Source of the DNA: an uncultured Eubacteriales bacterium
Lineage (GTDB): Bacteria; Bacillota; Clostridia; Oscillospirales; CAG-272
NCBI GenBank assembly: GCA_900546635.1
Contig: URDS01000014.1
Coordinates: 1-37,005 of the forward strand
Direction: 5' to 3'
Length of the DNA: 37,005 nt
Shown: one piece after another, positions 8,624 through 16,837 of the stretch
How the letters are laid out: every line of letters begins with the position of its first letter
Numbering within the stretch: the first letter of the stretch is position 1
Made by a program: the position numbers and the translations under genes
Notes under the pieces: generated by a model
The model's database searches: none
Told to the model about the DNA's origin: nothing
The model's input: only the letters and a program-made list of their open reading frames with translations

Positions 8624-10936
8624 TTAGTCGGTTGTATCCATATGCAAAACTTCTATGGTGACTACCGTTCCATATGGAACCTCTGTGCCGCCCGCATACG
8701 ACTGCGAGGTAACGATGGCACCGCTTCCCTTTTCATAATTCTGCGCTCCCTCAATTTTAATATTCAAACCGGCATTGATAATTTTTTCGTTGGCTTCAGA
8801 TGCCGTAAGCCCCAAAATATCCGGAACCACCGCCGTTTTGCTGGCTGGGTCAACATTGTCACTGTACAAAATGATTCGGCCGCTCTCCAAAGAAATTACA
8901 CTTCCGTTTTTCGGCGTTTGTCCGGTAACGGTCTCGCCGTTTCCGATGATCTCGACCGCAACGCCGAGATCCTTGATCTTTTTCTTAGCGTCGGCTATGC
9001 TGTTCCCGATATACCGCCCCACCGTGATCTGCATTTTCGCAAGATCTTCTTCTGAATATACAGGCTCAATGCCGAGATACGGAAGCACATTGGTCAAAAA
9101 CTTTGCGACGTAGGGCGCGGCGACAATGCTGCCGTAAACGCTTGCGCCCGTCGGTTCATCTACCATGATAATCACGGCAATCTGCGGATCGTCTGCCGGC
9201 GCATACGCTACGCAGGAACTGATGCGCAGTTTCTTTTCCGGTTCATCGAATTTTTCAGAGGTTCCGGTTTTTGCCGCGATTTTATACCCCCTTACATATA
9301 CATTTTTCGCACCGCCGTCTCCGGATACACCCGCCTCCAAAATTTGAGAAATCGTGTTGGCCGTTTCCGTGCTGATGACCTGGCGTTTTACTTCGGTGCC
9401 GTAAGAATAAACAACGTTCCCCTCATCATCTACAAATTTATCAAGCAAATGCGGTGTAACCAAATAGCCTCCGTTTGCCACAGCGCTGATGGCGGTAAGT
9501 TGTGCAATCGGGCTGACCTTAAAACGCTGACCGAAAGATGCCGTAGCAAGTTCTGTCGTGCCAAGCGATTCTTTTTTATGAAAGACGGTGTTTCCCTCAC
9601 CCGGCAGATCGATTCCCGTTTTCTCGAGATAACCGAAGCCCTCAAAATAATCATAAAACTTGCTGCTTCCGACTCGCGCGGCAATGGTCATCAGTACCGG
9701 GTTACAGGACTGCTGCAGTCCGCGCGCAAAAGTTACCGTACCATGGCCGCCCCTTTTATGACAGTGTATCGTATAGCCACCGACCTGTAAGGCACCCGTA
9801 CACGTAAAAATTTCAGTCGGCGTCGTCACATTTTCTTCAAGCGCCATTGCCGTCGTAATGATCTTAAAAGTAGATCCGGGCTCATAAATCTCGGTAATCG
9901 CCTTATTGCTCCACATGATCTGCCGCAGTTCGGCAAGAAACGCTTTATATTCGTCGCTATCCTCTGAAAGTCCGCTGCTTTCGAGCATGGCCTGCGACAA
10001 TTCGTCCAACACATACGGCGCGTTCAAATCAAAATCCGGTTTTACGGAAATACCGAGAATTTTCCCGGTTTTCGGATCCATGGCGATGCCGCAGGCTCGA
10101 TTTTGCGCGGCTGAATCCATAAGAGCCGCCTCCACCTGAAGATCCAATTCATGCTGAATGCGCGTATCTATGGTCGTCAGCATGTCGTACCCGTTGATCG
10201 GCTCTACATAGCTCTCATAATTATATGCCATTTCATTGCCGCGTGCATCCTGCGCTATGATGTATTTTCCGTCTACACCGGTCAATTCTTCATTATACTG
10301 ATACTCGAGGCCATACAGTCCCTGACCATCCACGCCTGTAAAACCAAGCGTCTGCGCGGCCATATTTCCATATGTATAGTACCGTTTATTTGTCGCTTCC
10401 AAATGCACCTGCTGCTCAAGGCCGTGCTCAGCTATAAAATCAAGCACCTTGTCAGCAGTTTCTTTATCCACATTTTTTTTGATTGTTTCATCACGTCTGC
10501 CGGCCATAGCCGCTTTTTTTAAAACAAATTCATAATCAACGCCGAGAATTTCGGAAAGTCCCGAAGCAATAATTTCATCCTGACGATTTCCGTCCTTAGA
10601 CACAGTCAGACTTTCGCCGTATCGAACACGATAAAGCGCGCGGTCAATCACCGAGGTGTAAACCGCGCTCTGAATATCCACCGGTGAAATAAACACGCGC
10701 CATGTTGTTTGATTGGCGGCAAGCACATTCATATTACGGTCGTAGATCGTACCGCGTTCCGCCGGAACGGAATTCTCCACCGTAATCTGATTAATTACTT
10801 CTTCCTGGTACATGTCGTATTCAAAAACCTGCATTTTAAAAATGACGCATACCAACAAAAGCGCAAAAAGCGCAAAGAACGTGAGCAATATAAAGCTTCG
10901 CTTAGCTGTTACACTGTTCATCATTTTCTGCGCCAT
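8624..10936 (-). CDS. spoVD: Class B penicillin-binding protein with two PASTA domains (SpoVD/FtsI type)
   Basis: Septal or spore-cortex D,D-transpeptidase, the cross-linking partner of FtsW/SpoVE. With the ATG at 10936 (AAGGAG at 9 nt) it is 770 aa. It has one N-terminal membrane anchor (about 13-36), a PBP dimerisation domain starting near the AERGTIYDR motif, and a transpeptidase domain with S355-x-x-K358, SCN at 410-412 and KTG at 556-558. Two C-terminal PASTA repeats follow (about 645-705 and 705-767). An in-frame ATG two codons upstream is only 3 nt from the Shine-Dalgarno. PASTA repeats occur in both SpoVD and vegetative PBP2b, so the exact role is open. Confidence 0.93.
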   Translation of the reverse strand: MAQKMMNSVTAKRSFILLTFFALFALLLVCVIFKMQVFEYDMYQEEVINQITVENSVPAERGTIYDRNMNVLAANQTTWRVFISPVDIQSAVYTSVIDRALYRVRYGESLTVSKDGNRQDEIIASGLSEILGVDYEFVLKKAAMAGRRDETIKKNVDKETADKVLDFIAEHGLEQQVHLEATNKRYYTYGNMAAQTLGFTGVDGQGLYGLEYQYNEELTGVDGKYIIAQDARGNEMAYNYESYVEPINGYDMLTTIDTRIQHELDLQVEAALMDSAAQNRACGIAMDPKTGKILGISVKPDFDLNAPYVLDELSQAMLESSGLSEDSDEYKAFLAELRQIMWSNKAITEIYEPGSTFKIITTAMALEENVTTPTEIFTCTGALQVGGYTIHCHKRGGHGTVTFARGLQQSCNPVLMTIAARVGSSKFYDYFEGFGYLEKTGIDLPGEGNTVFHKKESLGTTELATASFGQRFKVSPIAQLTAISAVANGGYLVTPHLLDKFVDDEGNVVYSYGTEVKRQVISTETANTISQILEAGVSGDGGAKNVYVRGYKIAAKTGTSEKFDEPEKKLRISSCVAYAPADDPQIAVIIMVDEPTGASVYGSIVAAPYVAKFLTNVLPYLGIEPVYSEEDLAKMQITVGRYIGNSIADAKKKIKDLGVAVEIIGNGETVTGQTPKNGSVISLESGRIILYSDNVDPASKTAVVPDILGLTASEANEKIINAGLNIKIEGAQNYEKGSGAIVTSQSYAGGTEVPYGTVVTIEVLHMDTTD

Positions 10937-10992
10937 GTTCATTAACTCCTTCCGAATCAAGCCGAACTTTCTCTATAAATAGATATTCGGCT

Positions 10993-11688
10993 TTAATCCA
11001 GATATTCTAAAAATTTACTGATCTTCTCACCAAACGTATTGAGCAAACTGATTCCGAGCGCGGTATCCTGTTCTTCTGCATCATATGCCTGTATTGTGTC
11101 GCCGTCCGAAAGAGAAACATATTTCTGCTGCGCATCGGCCACCTTGACCATGCCCAAATCATTTTTCGCCATATTTTCAATCACAGCCAGGTCATTTTTT
11201 TCTTCGAGCTGCAAAGACAGCGCCTGATTGTCTTTGCGAAGCGTTTCCAGCGCTTGAGAAAGTTCGGCATATTCTCTGGCTTCCTCATTAATCAGCGATC
11301 CGCTGTAAACCACAGCCGCCAGCACAAACGCGCAGATCAAAACCGAAATCAGCATGCCGAAAGAGAAAACCGAGCTTTTTCTTTTGACAAGTTCAAAATT
11401 TTCCAGTGAAACGACTTCTCGATGCGCAACCGGCGTCTGAGCGACCGGACGCACCTCGCGAATAATCGGCCGGTTTGCGATTGTACCGGCTGCGCGCTTA
11501 ACACGCGAGTTTTCATTTGCACTGCGAATCCCTTCAACGCGCTTCTTCATTTCGTCGGTCACACGGCGCGCATTCGCGTCCGTACTTCTGCAATACGGAT
11601 TATAACCACAGCGAATCGCTTTTGCGGCAATCACATCTTTGACCGTTACCGCATTTGCCGCAATTCTGTTTTCATAATGTGCCGTCAT
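10993..11688 (-). CDS. ftsL: FtsL-like divisome protein with a long cytoplasmic N-terminus
   Basis: A small bitopic protein expected to form a coiled-coil complex with DivIC and FtsQ/DivIB and to activate FtsW-PBP. The 231-aa sequence has one transmembrane helix at about 107-129, a heptad-rich coiled coil (about 133-172), and a short acidic C-terminal tail. Assignment rests on this topology and on position between rsmH and the PBP gene, because FtsL is poorly conserved. The cytoplasmic N-terminus of about 106 residues is unusually long for the family and is basic, with no domain I recognise. The start has GGAGG at 8 nt. Confidence 0.75.
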   Translation of the reverse strand: MTAHYENRIAANAVTVKDVIAAKAIRCGYNPYCRSTDANARRVTDEMKKRVEGIRSANENSRVKRAAGTIANRPIIREVRPVAQTPVAHREVVSLENFELVKRKSSVFSFGMLISVLICAFVLAAVVYSGSLINEEAREYAELSQALETLRKDNQALSLQLEEKNDLAVIENMAKNDLGMVKVADAQQKYVSLSDGDTIQAYDAEEQDTALGISLLNTFGEKISKFLEYLD

Positions 11689-11705
11689 TTAAACTTCCTC
11701 CGTTT

Positions 11706-12647
11706 TTAAAGCTTTTCCGCAATGCGAAGCTTTGCGCTCCGTGCGCGTGGATTTGCCGCCAATTCATCTTCATTCGGTATAATCGGTTTTTTGCAAACCA
11801 TACGAATCTTCGGTTTTTTTCCGCAAACGCAAACCGGAAATTCCCGCGGACAGGTACAGCCTGTAGCCAAAGCGGTAAATTTCTGCTTAACAAGCCTGTC
11901 CTCTAACGAGTGAAACGTAATAACAGCAAGCCTGCCGCCAATGTTTAAACGTCCTACCGCCGCATCGATCGCCGTCGAAGCAGAAGACAATTCCGAATTG
12001 ACTTCAATTCGTATAGCCTGAAAGCTGCGTTTTGCGGGATGATGCCCGCCTTCTCTTGCCGCTCTCGGCAAAGAAGCTTTGATAAGTTCGGCAAGCTCCA
12101 GTGTCGTTTCAATCGGTTTTACCGCTCGCTGACGAACAATGTTTGCGGCAATATTTTTTGCAAATTTTTCTTCACCGTATTCGTATAAAATTCTTCGCAA
12201 TTCCTCTTCTGAATACGTATTCACCACATCATACGCCTGCAGGTTTGCTTCCCTGTCCATGCGCATATCAAGTTTTGCTTCCTGCATATACGAGAAGCCG
12301 CGTTCCGCTTGATCCAACTGATAGGAGGATACGCCGAGATCCATTAAAATACCGTCTGCTTTGTCTATATGCAGTTCTTGCAAAACGAAGTCCAGTTCCG
12401 AAAAATTGCTGTGTACATATGTAATCCGATCGCGATAAGCCGCAAGCCGTTTGCCTGCCGCTTCCAGCGCATCGCTGTCACGGTCTATCGCCACCAGCCT
12501 GCCGTCATGCAAACGTTTGACAATCTCAAGTGAATGACCGCCGCCGCCCAGCGTACAATCCACATAAACGCCGTTCGGGCGGATCGCCAGTCCGTCAATG
12601 CATTCGGACAATAAAACCGGAATATGTGAAAACTGAATTTTTTCCAT
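11706..12647 (-). CDS. rsmH: RsmH, 16S rRNA m4C1402 methyltransferase
   Basis: S-adenosylmethionine-dependent N4-methylation of C1402 in 16S rRNA. The 313-aa protein shows the N-terminal HIPVLL and VDCTLGGGGHS (SAM loop, about 30-40) motifs. Further on are DGILMDLGVSSYQLD, the RAARGGHHP-like segment near 195-205, and a C-terminal FHSLEDR motif. Length is normal. It begins 12 nt after mraZ with GAGAGGG upstream. Confidence 0.97.
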   Translation of the reverse strand: MEKIQFSHIPVLLSECIDGLAIRPNGVYVDCTLGGGGHSLEIVKRLHDGRLVAIDRDSDALEAAGKRLAAYRDRITYVHSNFSELDFVLQELHIDKADGILMDLGVSSYQLDQAERGFSYMQEAKLDMRMDREANLQAYDVVNTYSEEELRRILYEYGEEKFAKNIAANIVRQRAVKPIETTLELAELIKASLPRAAREGGHHPAKRSFQAIRIEVNSELSSASTAIDAAVGRLNIGGRLAVITFHSLEDRLVKQKFTALATGCTCPREFPVCVCGKKPKIRMVCKKPIIPNEDELAANPRARSAKLRIAEKL

Positions 12648-12659
12648 TACGCCGCCCTC

Positions 12660-13094
12660 TCAAAAACCGAGCTTGCCAAATGCTTCGGACAAAGCTTCGT
12701 CATTCAGTTCATCCTCCATGGCATCCCAGTTCTCTTCAGACCAAATTTCCGCATGTGTGCCGGCTCCGATCACGACCGCATTCTTATTCAGTTCGGCGAG
12801 TTCGCAAAGCTTGGCCGGAAGAATAACGCGTCCCTGCGCATCCGGCGTCACATATGTGGTTTTGGAAAACACTTTCCGGGCAATGCGTTTTGTATCCGCC
12901 GGAACGCCGTTCAACAGTGCGTCCGTATACTTTATCCATTCCTCTTCGGAAAACAAAAGCAGACACTTTTCATTGATACGGGAAATCGCAAAATTTTCTC
13001 CGAGAAGTTCTCGAAATTTTGCAGGGATAAACAATCGCTTTTTTGAATCGAGGGTATGCCGGTACTCGCCGACGAATGTCTGCTTTGATTCCAT
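12660..13094 (-). CDS. mraZ: Transcriptional regulator MraZ
   Basis: First gene of the dcw operon, encoding an autoregulator that assembles into a ring and binds repeated boxes in its own promoter. The 144-aa protein contains two SpoVT/AbrB-type domains. The first is near residues 8-50 (HTLDSKKRLFIPAKFRE) and the second near 80-120 (VTPDAQGRVILPAKL). The ATG is preceded by GAGGGGG at 7 nt. The upstream region carries matching boxes (see 13135-13187). Confidence 0.97.
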   Translation of the reverse strand: MESKQTFVGEYRHTLDSKKRLFIPAKFRELLGENFAISRINEKCLLLFSEEEWIKYTDALLNGVPADTKRIARKVFSKTTYVTPDAQGRVILPAKLCELAELNKNAVVIGAGTHAEIWSEENWDAMEDELNDEALSEAFGKLGF

Positions 13095-13134
13095 GCAAAT
13101 CCCCCTCTTTTAAACACTTTGATGGTATTTTAAA

Positions 13135-13187
13135 CCACTTATCCCCACCACGCTTATTATTATAGCGTATTAATTTACCAAATGCAA
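13135..13187 (-). promoter_or_regulatory. mraZ/dcw promoter and MraZ-type operator boxes
   Basis: On the minus strand a -35 box TTGCAT (13182-13187) and a perfect -10 box TATAAT (13159-13164) are spaced by 17 nt. Immediately downstream (13135-13151) are GTGG units, two of them in the 10-nt period known for MraZ boxes (GTGG then GTGG starting 10 nt later). This is the expected arrangement for autorepression of the whole dcw cluster. Confidence 0.8.
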
Positions 13188-13474
13188 GTAGTTTTGAAAA
13201 ATTTACAAAGCGTATTTTATATAATTTTACAGTTGAATCGGCCTAAATCCGCAATTTGTTTTCCATATGGGGAAAACGAACGCATCTATGGAGGTTGAAA
13301 ATAAAAAACGCCTTTTTTCAAAGCGTTCGTGGTGAAAAGTGGGAAAAAATCCATTTATTCGTTGGCGTAAAAAATTTACTCCAAAATTTTCACTCAATCA
13401 TAGAATACAGGATACTACATTCACGGCACGGCATAAAATTATAGTGCGGGCAATTTTAATTTCAGGAGCAAAAA
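13188..13474. other. Intergenic region between divergent mraZ and DUF3343 genes
   Basis: No gene is visible in this AT-rich stretch. It contains a second pair of MraZ-like GTGG boxes at 13329-13344 and short inverted repeats that share one arm: CGAACGC at 13277-13283 or AACGC at 13307-13311 against GCGTTCG at 13323-13329. No convincing promoter was found for the plus-strand genes. The best guess is an AT-rich -10-like stretch at 13434-13444. Confidence 0.5.
13329..13344 (+). promoter_or_regulatory. Second MraZ-like box pair
   Basis: Two GTGG units (13329-13332 and 13339-13342, the latter within GTGGGA) repeat with a 10-nt period. This is the same spacing as the operator at the mraZ promoter, but on the opposite strand and upstream of the DUF3343-desulfurase pair. 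It could be an additional MraZ site or chance. Confidence 0.4.
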
Positions 13475-13693
13475 ATGTCAAAATGTATTTTTACCACCGG
13501 CTCCGTAACCTATTCCCTCAAAGCAAAGCGCATTTTGGCTGAAAATTCCATTCCATGCAGCACAATGAAAATCAGTGCGAAAAAAAACAATCGAGGCTGC
13601 GTCTATGGAATCGAATTTCCATGCAACCAGAAAGCCAATGTGATTCGATTGCTTTCCGGAACCGGCATCGACTTTGAAGAATATACGGAATGA
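13475..13693 (+). CDS. DUF3343 small protein (putative sulfur/selenium carrier-like)
   Basis: A 72-aa protein resembling the DUF3343 family, small proteins often encoded beside cysteine desulfurase-like genes and proposed to carry sulfur or selenium. Visible features are the N-terminal TTGSVTYSLKAKRIL segment and a conserved-looking Cys at position 42 in GCVYGIEF, with more Cys at 4, 28 and 50. AGGAG lies 6 nt before the ATG. Its stop overlaps the start of the next gene by 4 nt (ATGA), implying translational coupling with the aminotransferase. The carrier role is inference. Confidence 0.75.
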   Translation: MSKCIFTTGSVTYSLKAKRILAENSIPCSTMKISAKKNNRGCVYGIEFPCNQKANVIRLLSGTGIDFEEYTE

Positions 13694-14835
13694 TTTATTT
13701 AGATAATGCCGCTACAACATTTCCGAAACCGCCGGGCATGGCGATGGAAATTACCAGATGTATCCGGGAATATTGCGGAAACCCCGGACGAAGCGGGCAT
13801 GTCCTCTCCCTGCGCGCCTCCGAAAAAATCTACGAATGCCGACAAGCGCTTGCAGATCTATTCGGATCAAACAAACCGGAAAATGTCATATTCACCTTAA
13901 ATACCACGTACGCATTAAATCTCGCCATTAAAACGCTGTATAAAAGCGGTTCGCACATTCTGATCAGCAACATGGAGCACAACTCCGTTCTCCGCCCTGT
14001 TTTTGAACTGCAAAAGCGAGGGGAAATATCCTATGAAGTTTTTAATGTCATGCAGACGGAGAATGAAATCATAGCACAGCTTGAACAACTGCGCAAAAAA
14101 AACACCGGCATGCTGGTTATGGCCCATGCTTCCAACATTTGCGGAAAACTTTTCCCTATCGAAGCGGTCGGAAAGTTCTGTAAAGCGCATAATATTACCT
14201 TTATTGTAGACGCGGCGCAAAGCGCAGGGGTAGCAAATATCCATGTCGAGCAATATAATATCAGCGCTTTATGCGCACCTGCACACAAAGGCCTATACGG
14301 ACCGCAGGGGCTTGGATTTGTCCTATTCGGCAACAAACAGCCAATACGAACACTGATCGAAGGGGGAAACGGAATCAATTCCCCCTCACCCGATATGGGA
14401 CTGACACTGCCCGAAAGTTTTGAGGGCGGAACCATGCCCACCCCGTTAATCGCCGGATTTGTCGAATCGATCAATTGGCTTAAAAAGATCGGCATATCTC
14501 AAATTAATGCGCATGAAGTCGCATTGGCTTGTCGCCTGCGAGATAAACTTCTGGAAATTCCGGGCAGTTTATTGTACGGCCCCAAACATCCGGAAACCGG
14601 CATCCTGCTGTATGCCAATGATCGAATCCCCTTAAATGTGCTTTCTTCTGCGCTTGACGAAAAAAGCATTTGTACGCGAAGCGGTTTTCACTGCGCACCG
14701 CTTGCACACAGCACCCTGCACACCGCAGAAAACGGCGCGCTTCGTATCAGCTTCGGCTACTTCAATACCCGTCGAGATGTTGATGAAATTGCTGCGGCAA
14801 TTCACAATATCTATAAGCAAAACCAAGAAGTCTAA
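13690..14835 (+). CDS. Class V aminotransferase / cysteine desulfurase family protein
   Basis: PLP-dependent fold-type I enzyme of the NifS/SufS-like group, likely releasing sulfur (or selenium) from cysteine (or selenocysteine). The 381-aa sequence shows YLDNAATTFPKP at the N-terminus and EHNS at 96-99. It also has DAAQSAG at 174-180 with PLP-binding Asp174, Schiff-base Lys200 in APAHKGLYGPQG, and a candidate catalytic Cys335 in RSGFHCAPLAH. It resembles the subfamily found with selenium-dependent molybdenum hydroxylase genes, but neither selD nor a hydroxylase is in this window. It is coupled to the DUF3343 gene by a 4-nt overlap, suggesting donor and carrier act together. Confidence 0.9.
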   Translation: MIYLDNAATTFPKPPGMAMEITRCIREYCGNPGRSGHVLSLRASEKIYECRQALADLFGSNKPENVIFTLNTTYALNLAIKTLYKSGSHILISNMEHNSVLRPVFELQKRGEISYEVFNVMQTENEIIAQLEQLRKKNTGMLVMAHASNICGKLFPIEAVGKFCKAHNITFIVDAAQSAGVANIHVEQYNISALCAPAHKGLYGPQGLGFVLFGNKQPIRTLIEGGNGINSPSPDMGLTLPESFEGGTMPTPLIAGFVESINWLKKIGISQINAHEVALACRLRDKLLEIPGSLLYGPKHPETGILLYANDRIPLNVLSSALDEKSICTRSGFHCAPLAHSTLHTAENGALRISFGYFNTRRDVDEIAAAIHNIYKQNQEV

Positions 14836-15092
14836 ATATGATTCGGTTTTTCAGATAAAAACCGCCGTGCTTTATCAGCACGGCGGTCAGTCTGTCAAAA
14901 AAGTGAAAATCGCAAATGAAATAAGTTTACAAGGCGGACATGTGCCGCCTTGTAAACACCTTACAGGCGCGCGAGTGCCGCCATTGGCGGCGCGATGGCG
15001 CGAGCGAACGCGCCCCATCGTCGAAAAACCTTCGTTTTTCGACGGCCAGACCGCCGTGCTTTACAGCACGGCGGTCAATTTATTCACCGAAA
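14836..15092. repeat. Hairpin array between convergent genes
   Basis: Five or more inverted repeats fill the gap. A CCGCCGTGCT stem starts at 14864. A perfect 13-bp stem with a 7-nt loop lies at 14925-14957. GCCGCC/GGCGGC is near 14976-14991. A bulged GATGG-CGCG stem precedes CGTCG-A5 / T5-CGACG at 15020-15044. A second CCGCCGTGCT stem ends at 15076. The first and last hairpins are near-identical and bracket the array. Neither has a clear U-tract, so they are not ordinary terminators, although they may act as 3' ends for both flanking genes. Confidence 0.75.
15008..15048. repeat. Dispersed intergenic repeat, copy 2
   Basis: Matches 15-55 with four substitutions in 41 bp (at offsets corresponding to 23, 31, 40 and 53). 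It forms a perfect 11-bp hairpin of CGTCG plus A5 with its complement. Two copies 15 kb apart, both just past gene 3' ends, suggest a genome-wide family of non-coding repeats. Confidence 0.75.
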
Positions 15093-16724
15093 TCATTCAG
15101 CCGAGGGCCAGAGCGCCTCAAACCATCTGGAATACACCGCATACGGAGAATTGGATTCCGCATCGGTACTGAATGCAGCTTTCACCATCTCATTCTGAGC
15201 CAACTCAGTCTTCGCCGTCTGGAAAAACGCAGACAGTTCCTCCGCAGTCGCGCACTGATTCATGCGCTCCATATACTCGTCCGAAATCTTCGCAAGCTGT
15301 TCCAACAAGAGCGTATCTACCTTGCCCCACTCGTCGGACAATCCAAAATACGGAGAAATTTTTGAATCCCGGTTCGCGGCTTTCTGCGTTTCCCAAATAT
15401 CCGCATCCATCCCCGGCTCCGGATAAGACATAAACATATTTCCCGTATACAAATTGTTCATACGGTAATCCTCGTTCAGATAGACCAGTTCACCGTCGGA
15501 AATACTGTAATGTACGCCTTCAACACCGTATTGCAGAATATTTTTCAGTTCGGGATCGGTATTCAAAAACGTAATAATTTCCATGGAGCGATCCAAACTT
15601 ACCGTATAGGATGATACACCGAACATTGCCTCATATACGGTATCCTCCTCAGCCATGGGGTAAGACAAAACTTTTACCGCATAATCCTCGCCGTATTCCT
15701 CACGCAAATTATAATCGCCTTTCATAACCGCGACGCCGAATTTTTCCGCCGTTTCCGGATTTTCAGCAAACCAACCGTTTTCTTCGCATTTTTTCATCAA
15801 AAGCATGTGGTTGGTAAAGCTCGACGTTTCAAATGCCTGCCGCATGATCGTTCTGTTTCCGATGGTTGCAGCGGTAGCAATATAGGAAACGAGAATAGAC
15901 ATTTCTCCGTCTCCGAGCCAGTAATGCATATTTACAGGATCAACATATGAAAGCATCGCCGGAACATCGGTCTCATTCCGGCCTATATCTTCAATCAAAT
16001 CAGCGCATTCAACCAGAGAAGTTATGGAAGACGTATCAAAATAATATTTTTCCGCCAGCGCCTTATTAATCAAAAGATATGTATATTCGCCGATCAAATG
16101 GTTGTTCGGAATCGCATATGTATTTTTATTGTATTTTACCTGATCCAAAAACGTCGGAAAAATATAATCTTTCAACACTTTGGAAGTAGAATTCAAGTTC
16201 GTGTCGAGCGCCGATAAATATCCCGCATCCGCATAGGAACGAAGCCGGTCTTTACCCGCTAAAAAGATAATATCCAATTGATTTTCATCCAGATCCGGAT
16301 ATTTCAAAACGCGCTGACCGAGTTCGTTTACAATCGTTTCAGCCGTAGTATCTTCGGTCTCTTCAGTCGTTGCGCCCGGCAAAACAATCGGCGTTGTGGA
16401 AGCAGCGCTGTCTTTATATTCCTTGATTGCTGCAAGTTTTTCTTCAAGCGCGGTATAGTATTCATCTTCCGTAAAGAACGAAAGATCGACCTTTGTTGTA
16501 TATTTGGACTGCGTGATCTCATTCACGGCTTCTTCAATCAGCGCCTCTGTCTCAAGCGAAACACGCTTTTCGGATACTACCCACATGCTGAGGGTCGTAG
16601 CTGCACGGGCAGAAGATTCTTCCTCCGTCCCATCCGAAGCATTCGTCTGTTCTCCGCAGCCCGCAAGCATTGCAGGAAGCAAAACAGACAAGCAAAGCAA
16701 CAGGCAAATAAGTTTTTTACGCAT
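15093..16724 (-). CDS. Lipoprotein extracellular solute-binding protein
   Basis: A 543-aa ABC-type solute-binding lipoprotein. The N-terminus is a basic and hydrophobic signal ending in the lipobox LAGC with lipidated Cys23, followed by an acidic Ser/Thr/Glu linker and a large periplasmic-binding-like domain (family 1 type by overall pattern). The ATG is preceded by AGGAGG. It has a near-consensus promoter and a GC-rich leader hairpin. No permease or ATPase is adjacent, and the downstream gene is convergent, so this is an orphan binding protein. The ligand cannot be read from sequence. Sugars or oligosaccharides are usual for such clostridial proteins. Confidence 0.85.
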   Translation of the reverse strand: MRKKLICLLLCLSVLLPAMLAGCGEQTNASDGTEEESSARAATTLSMWVVSEKRVSLETEALIEEAVNEITQSKYTTKVDLSFFTEDEYYTALEEKLAAIKEYKDSAASTTPIVLPGATTEETEDTTAETIVNELGQRVLKYPDLDENQLDIIFLAGKDRLRSYADAGYLSALDTNLNSTSKVLKDYIFPTFLDQVKYNKNTYAIPNNHLIGEYTYLLINKALAEKYYFDTSSITSLVECADLIEDIGRNETDVPAMLSYVDPVNMHYWLGDGEMSILVSYIATAATIGNRTIMRQAFETSSFTNHMLLMKKCEENGWFAENPETAEKFGVAVMKGDYNLREEYGEDYAVKVLSYPMAEEDTVYEAMFGVSSYTVSLDRSMEIITFLNTDPELKNILQYGVEGVHYSISDGELVYLNEDYRMNNLYTGNMFMSYPEPGMDADIWETQKAANRDSKISPYFGLSDEWGKVDTLLLEQLAKISDEYMERMNQCATAEELSAFFQTAKTELAQNEMVKAAFSTDAESNSPYAVYSRWFEALWPSAE

Positions 16725-16748
16725 GAAAAGTTCCTCCTAAATGAAAGC

Positions 16749-16806
16749 CCGCCGCAGGGCGGCATAAAACATATATTAGTTTACACTAAAAAGGGCTGTA
16801 TGTCAA
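16749..16806 (-). promoter_or_regulatory. Strong sigma-A-type promoter of the solute-binding protein gene
   Basis: On the minus strand a perfect -35 TTGACA (16801-16806), a 17-nt spacer and -10 TAAACT (16778-16783) are followed by a GC-rich hairpin (GCCGC/GCGGC) in the leader and then the AGGAGG ribosome-binding site. There is no visible terminator between rpoD and this promoter. Confidence 0.75.
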
Positions 16807-16837
16807 GGTATTTTCCGTATATCCTGCCAAAAAACAC

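Noticed and set aside
14864..14889. Rho-independent terminator of the desulfurase gene
   Set aside because: The hairpin is good but no U-tract follows and it is duplicated at 15050-15076, so it is better described as part of a repeat array.
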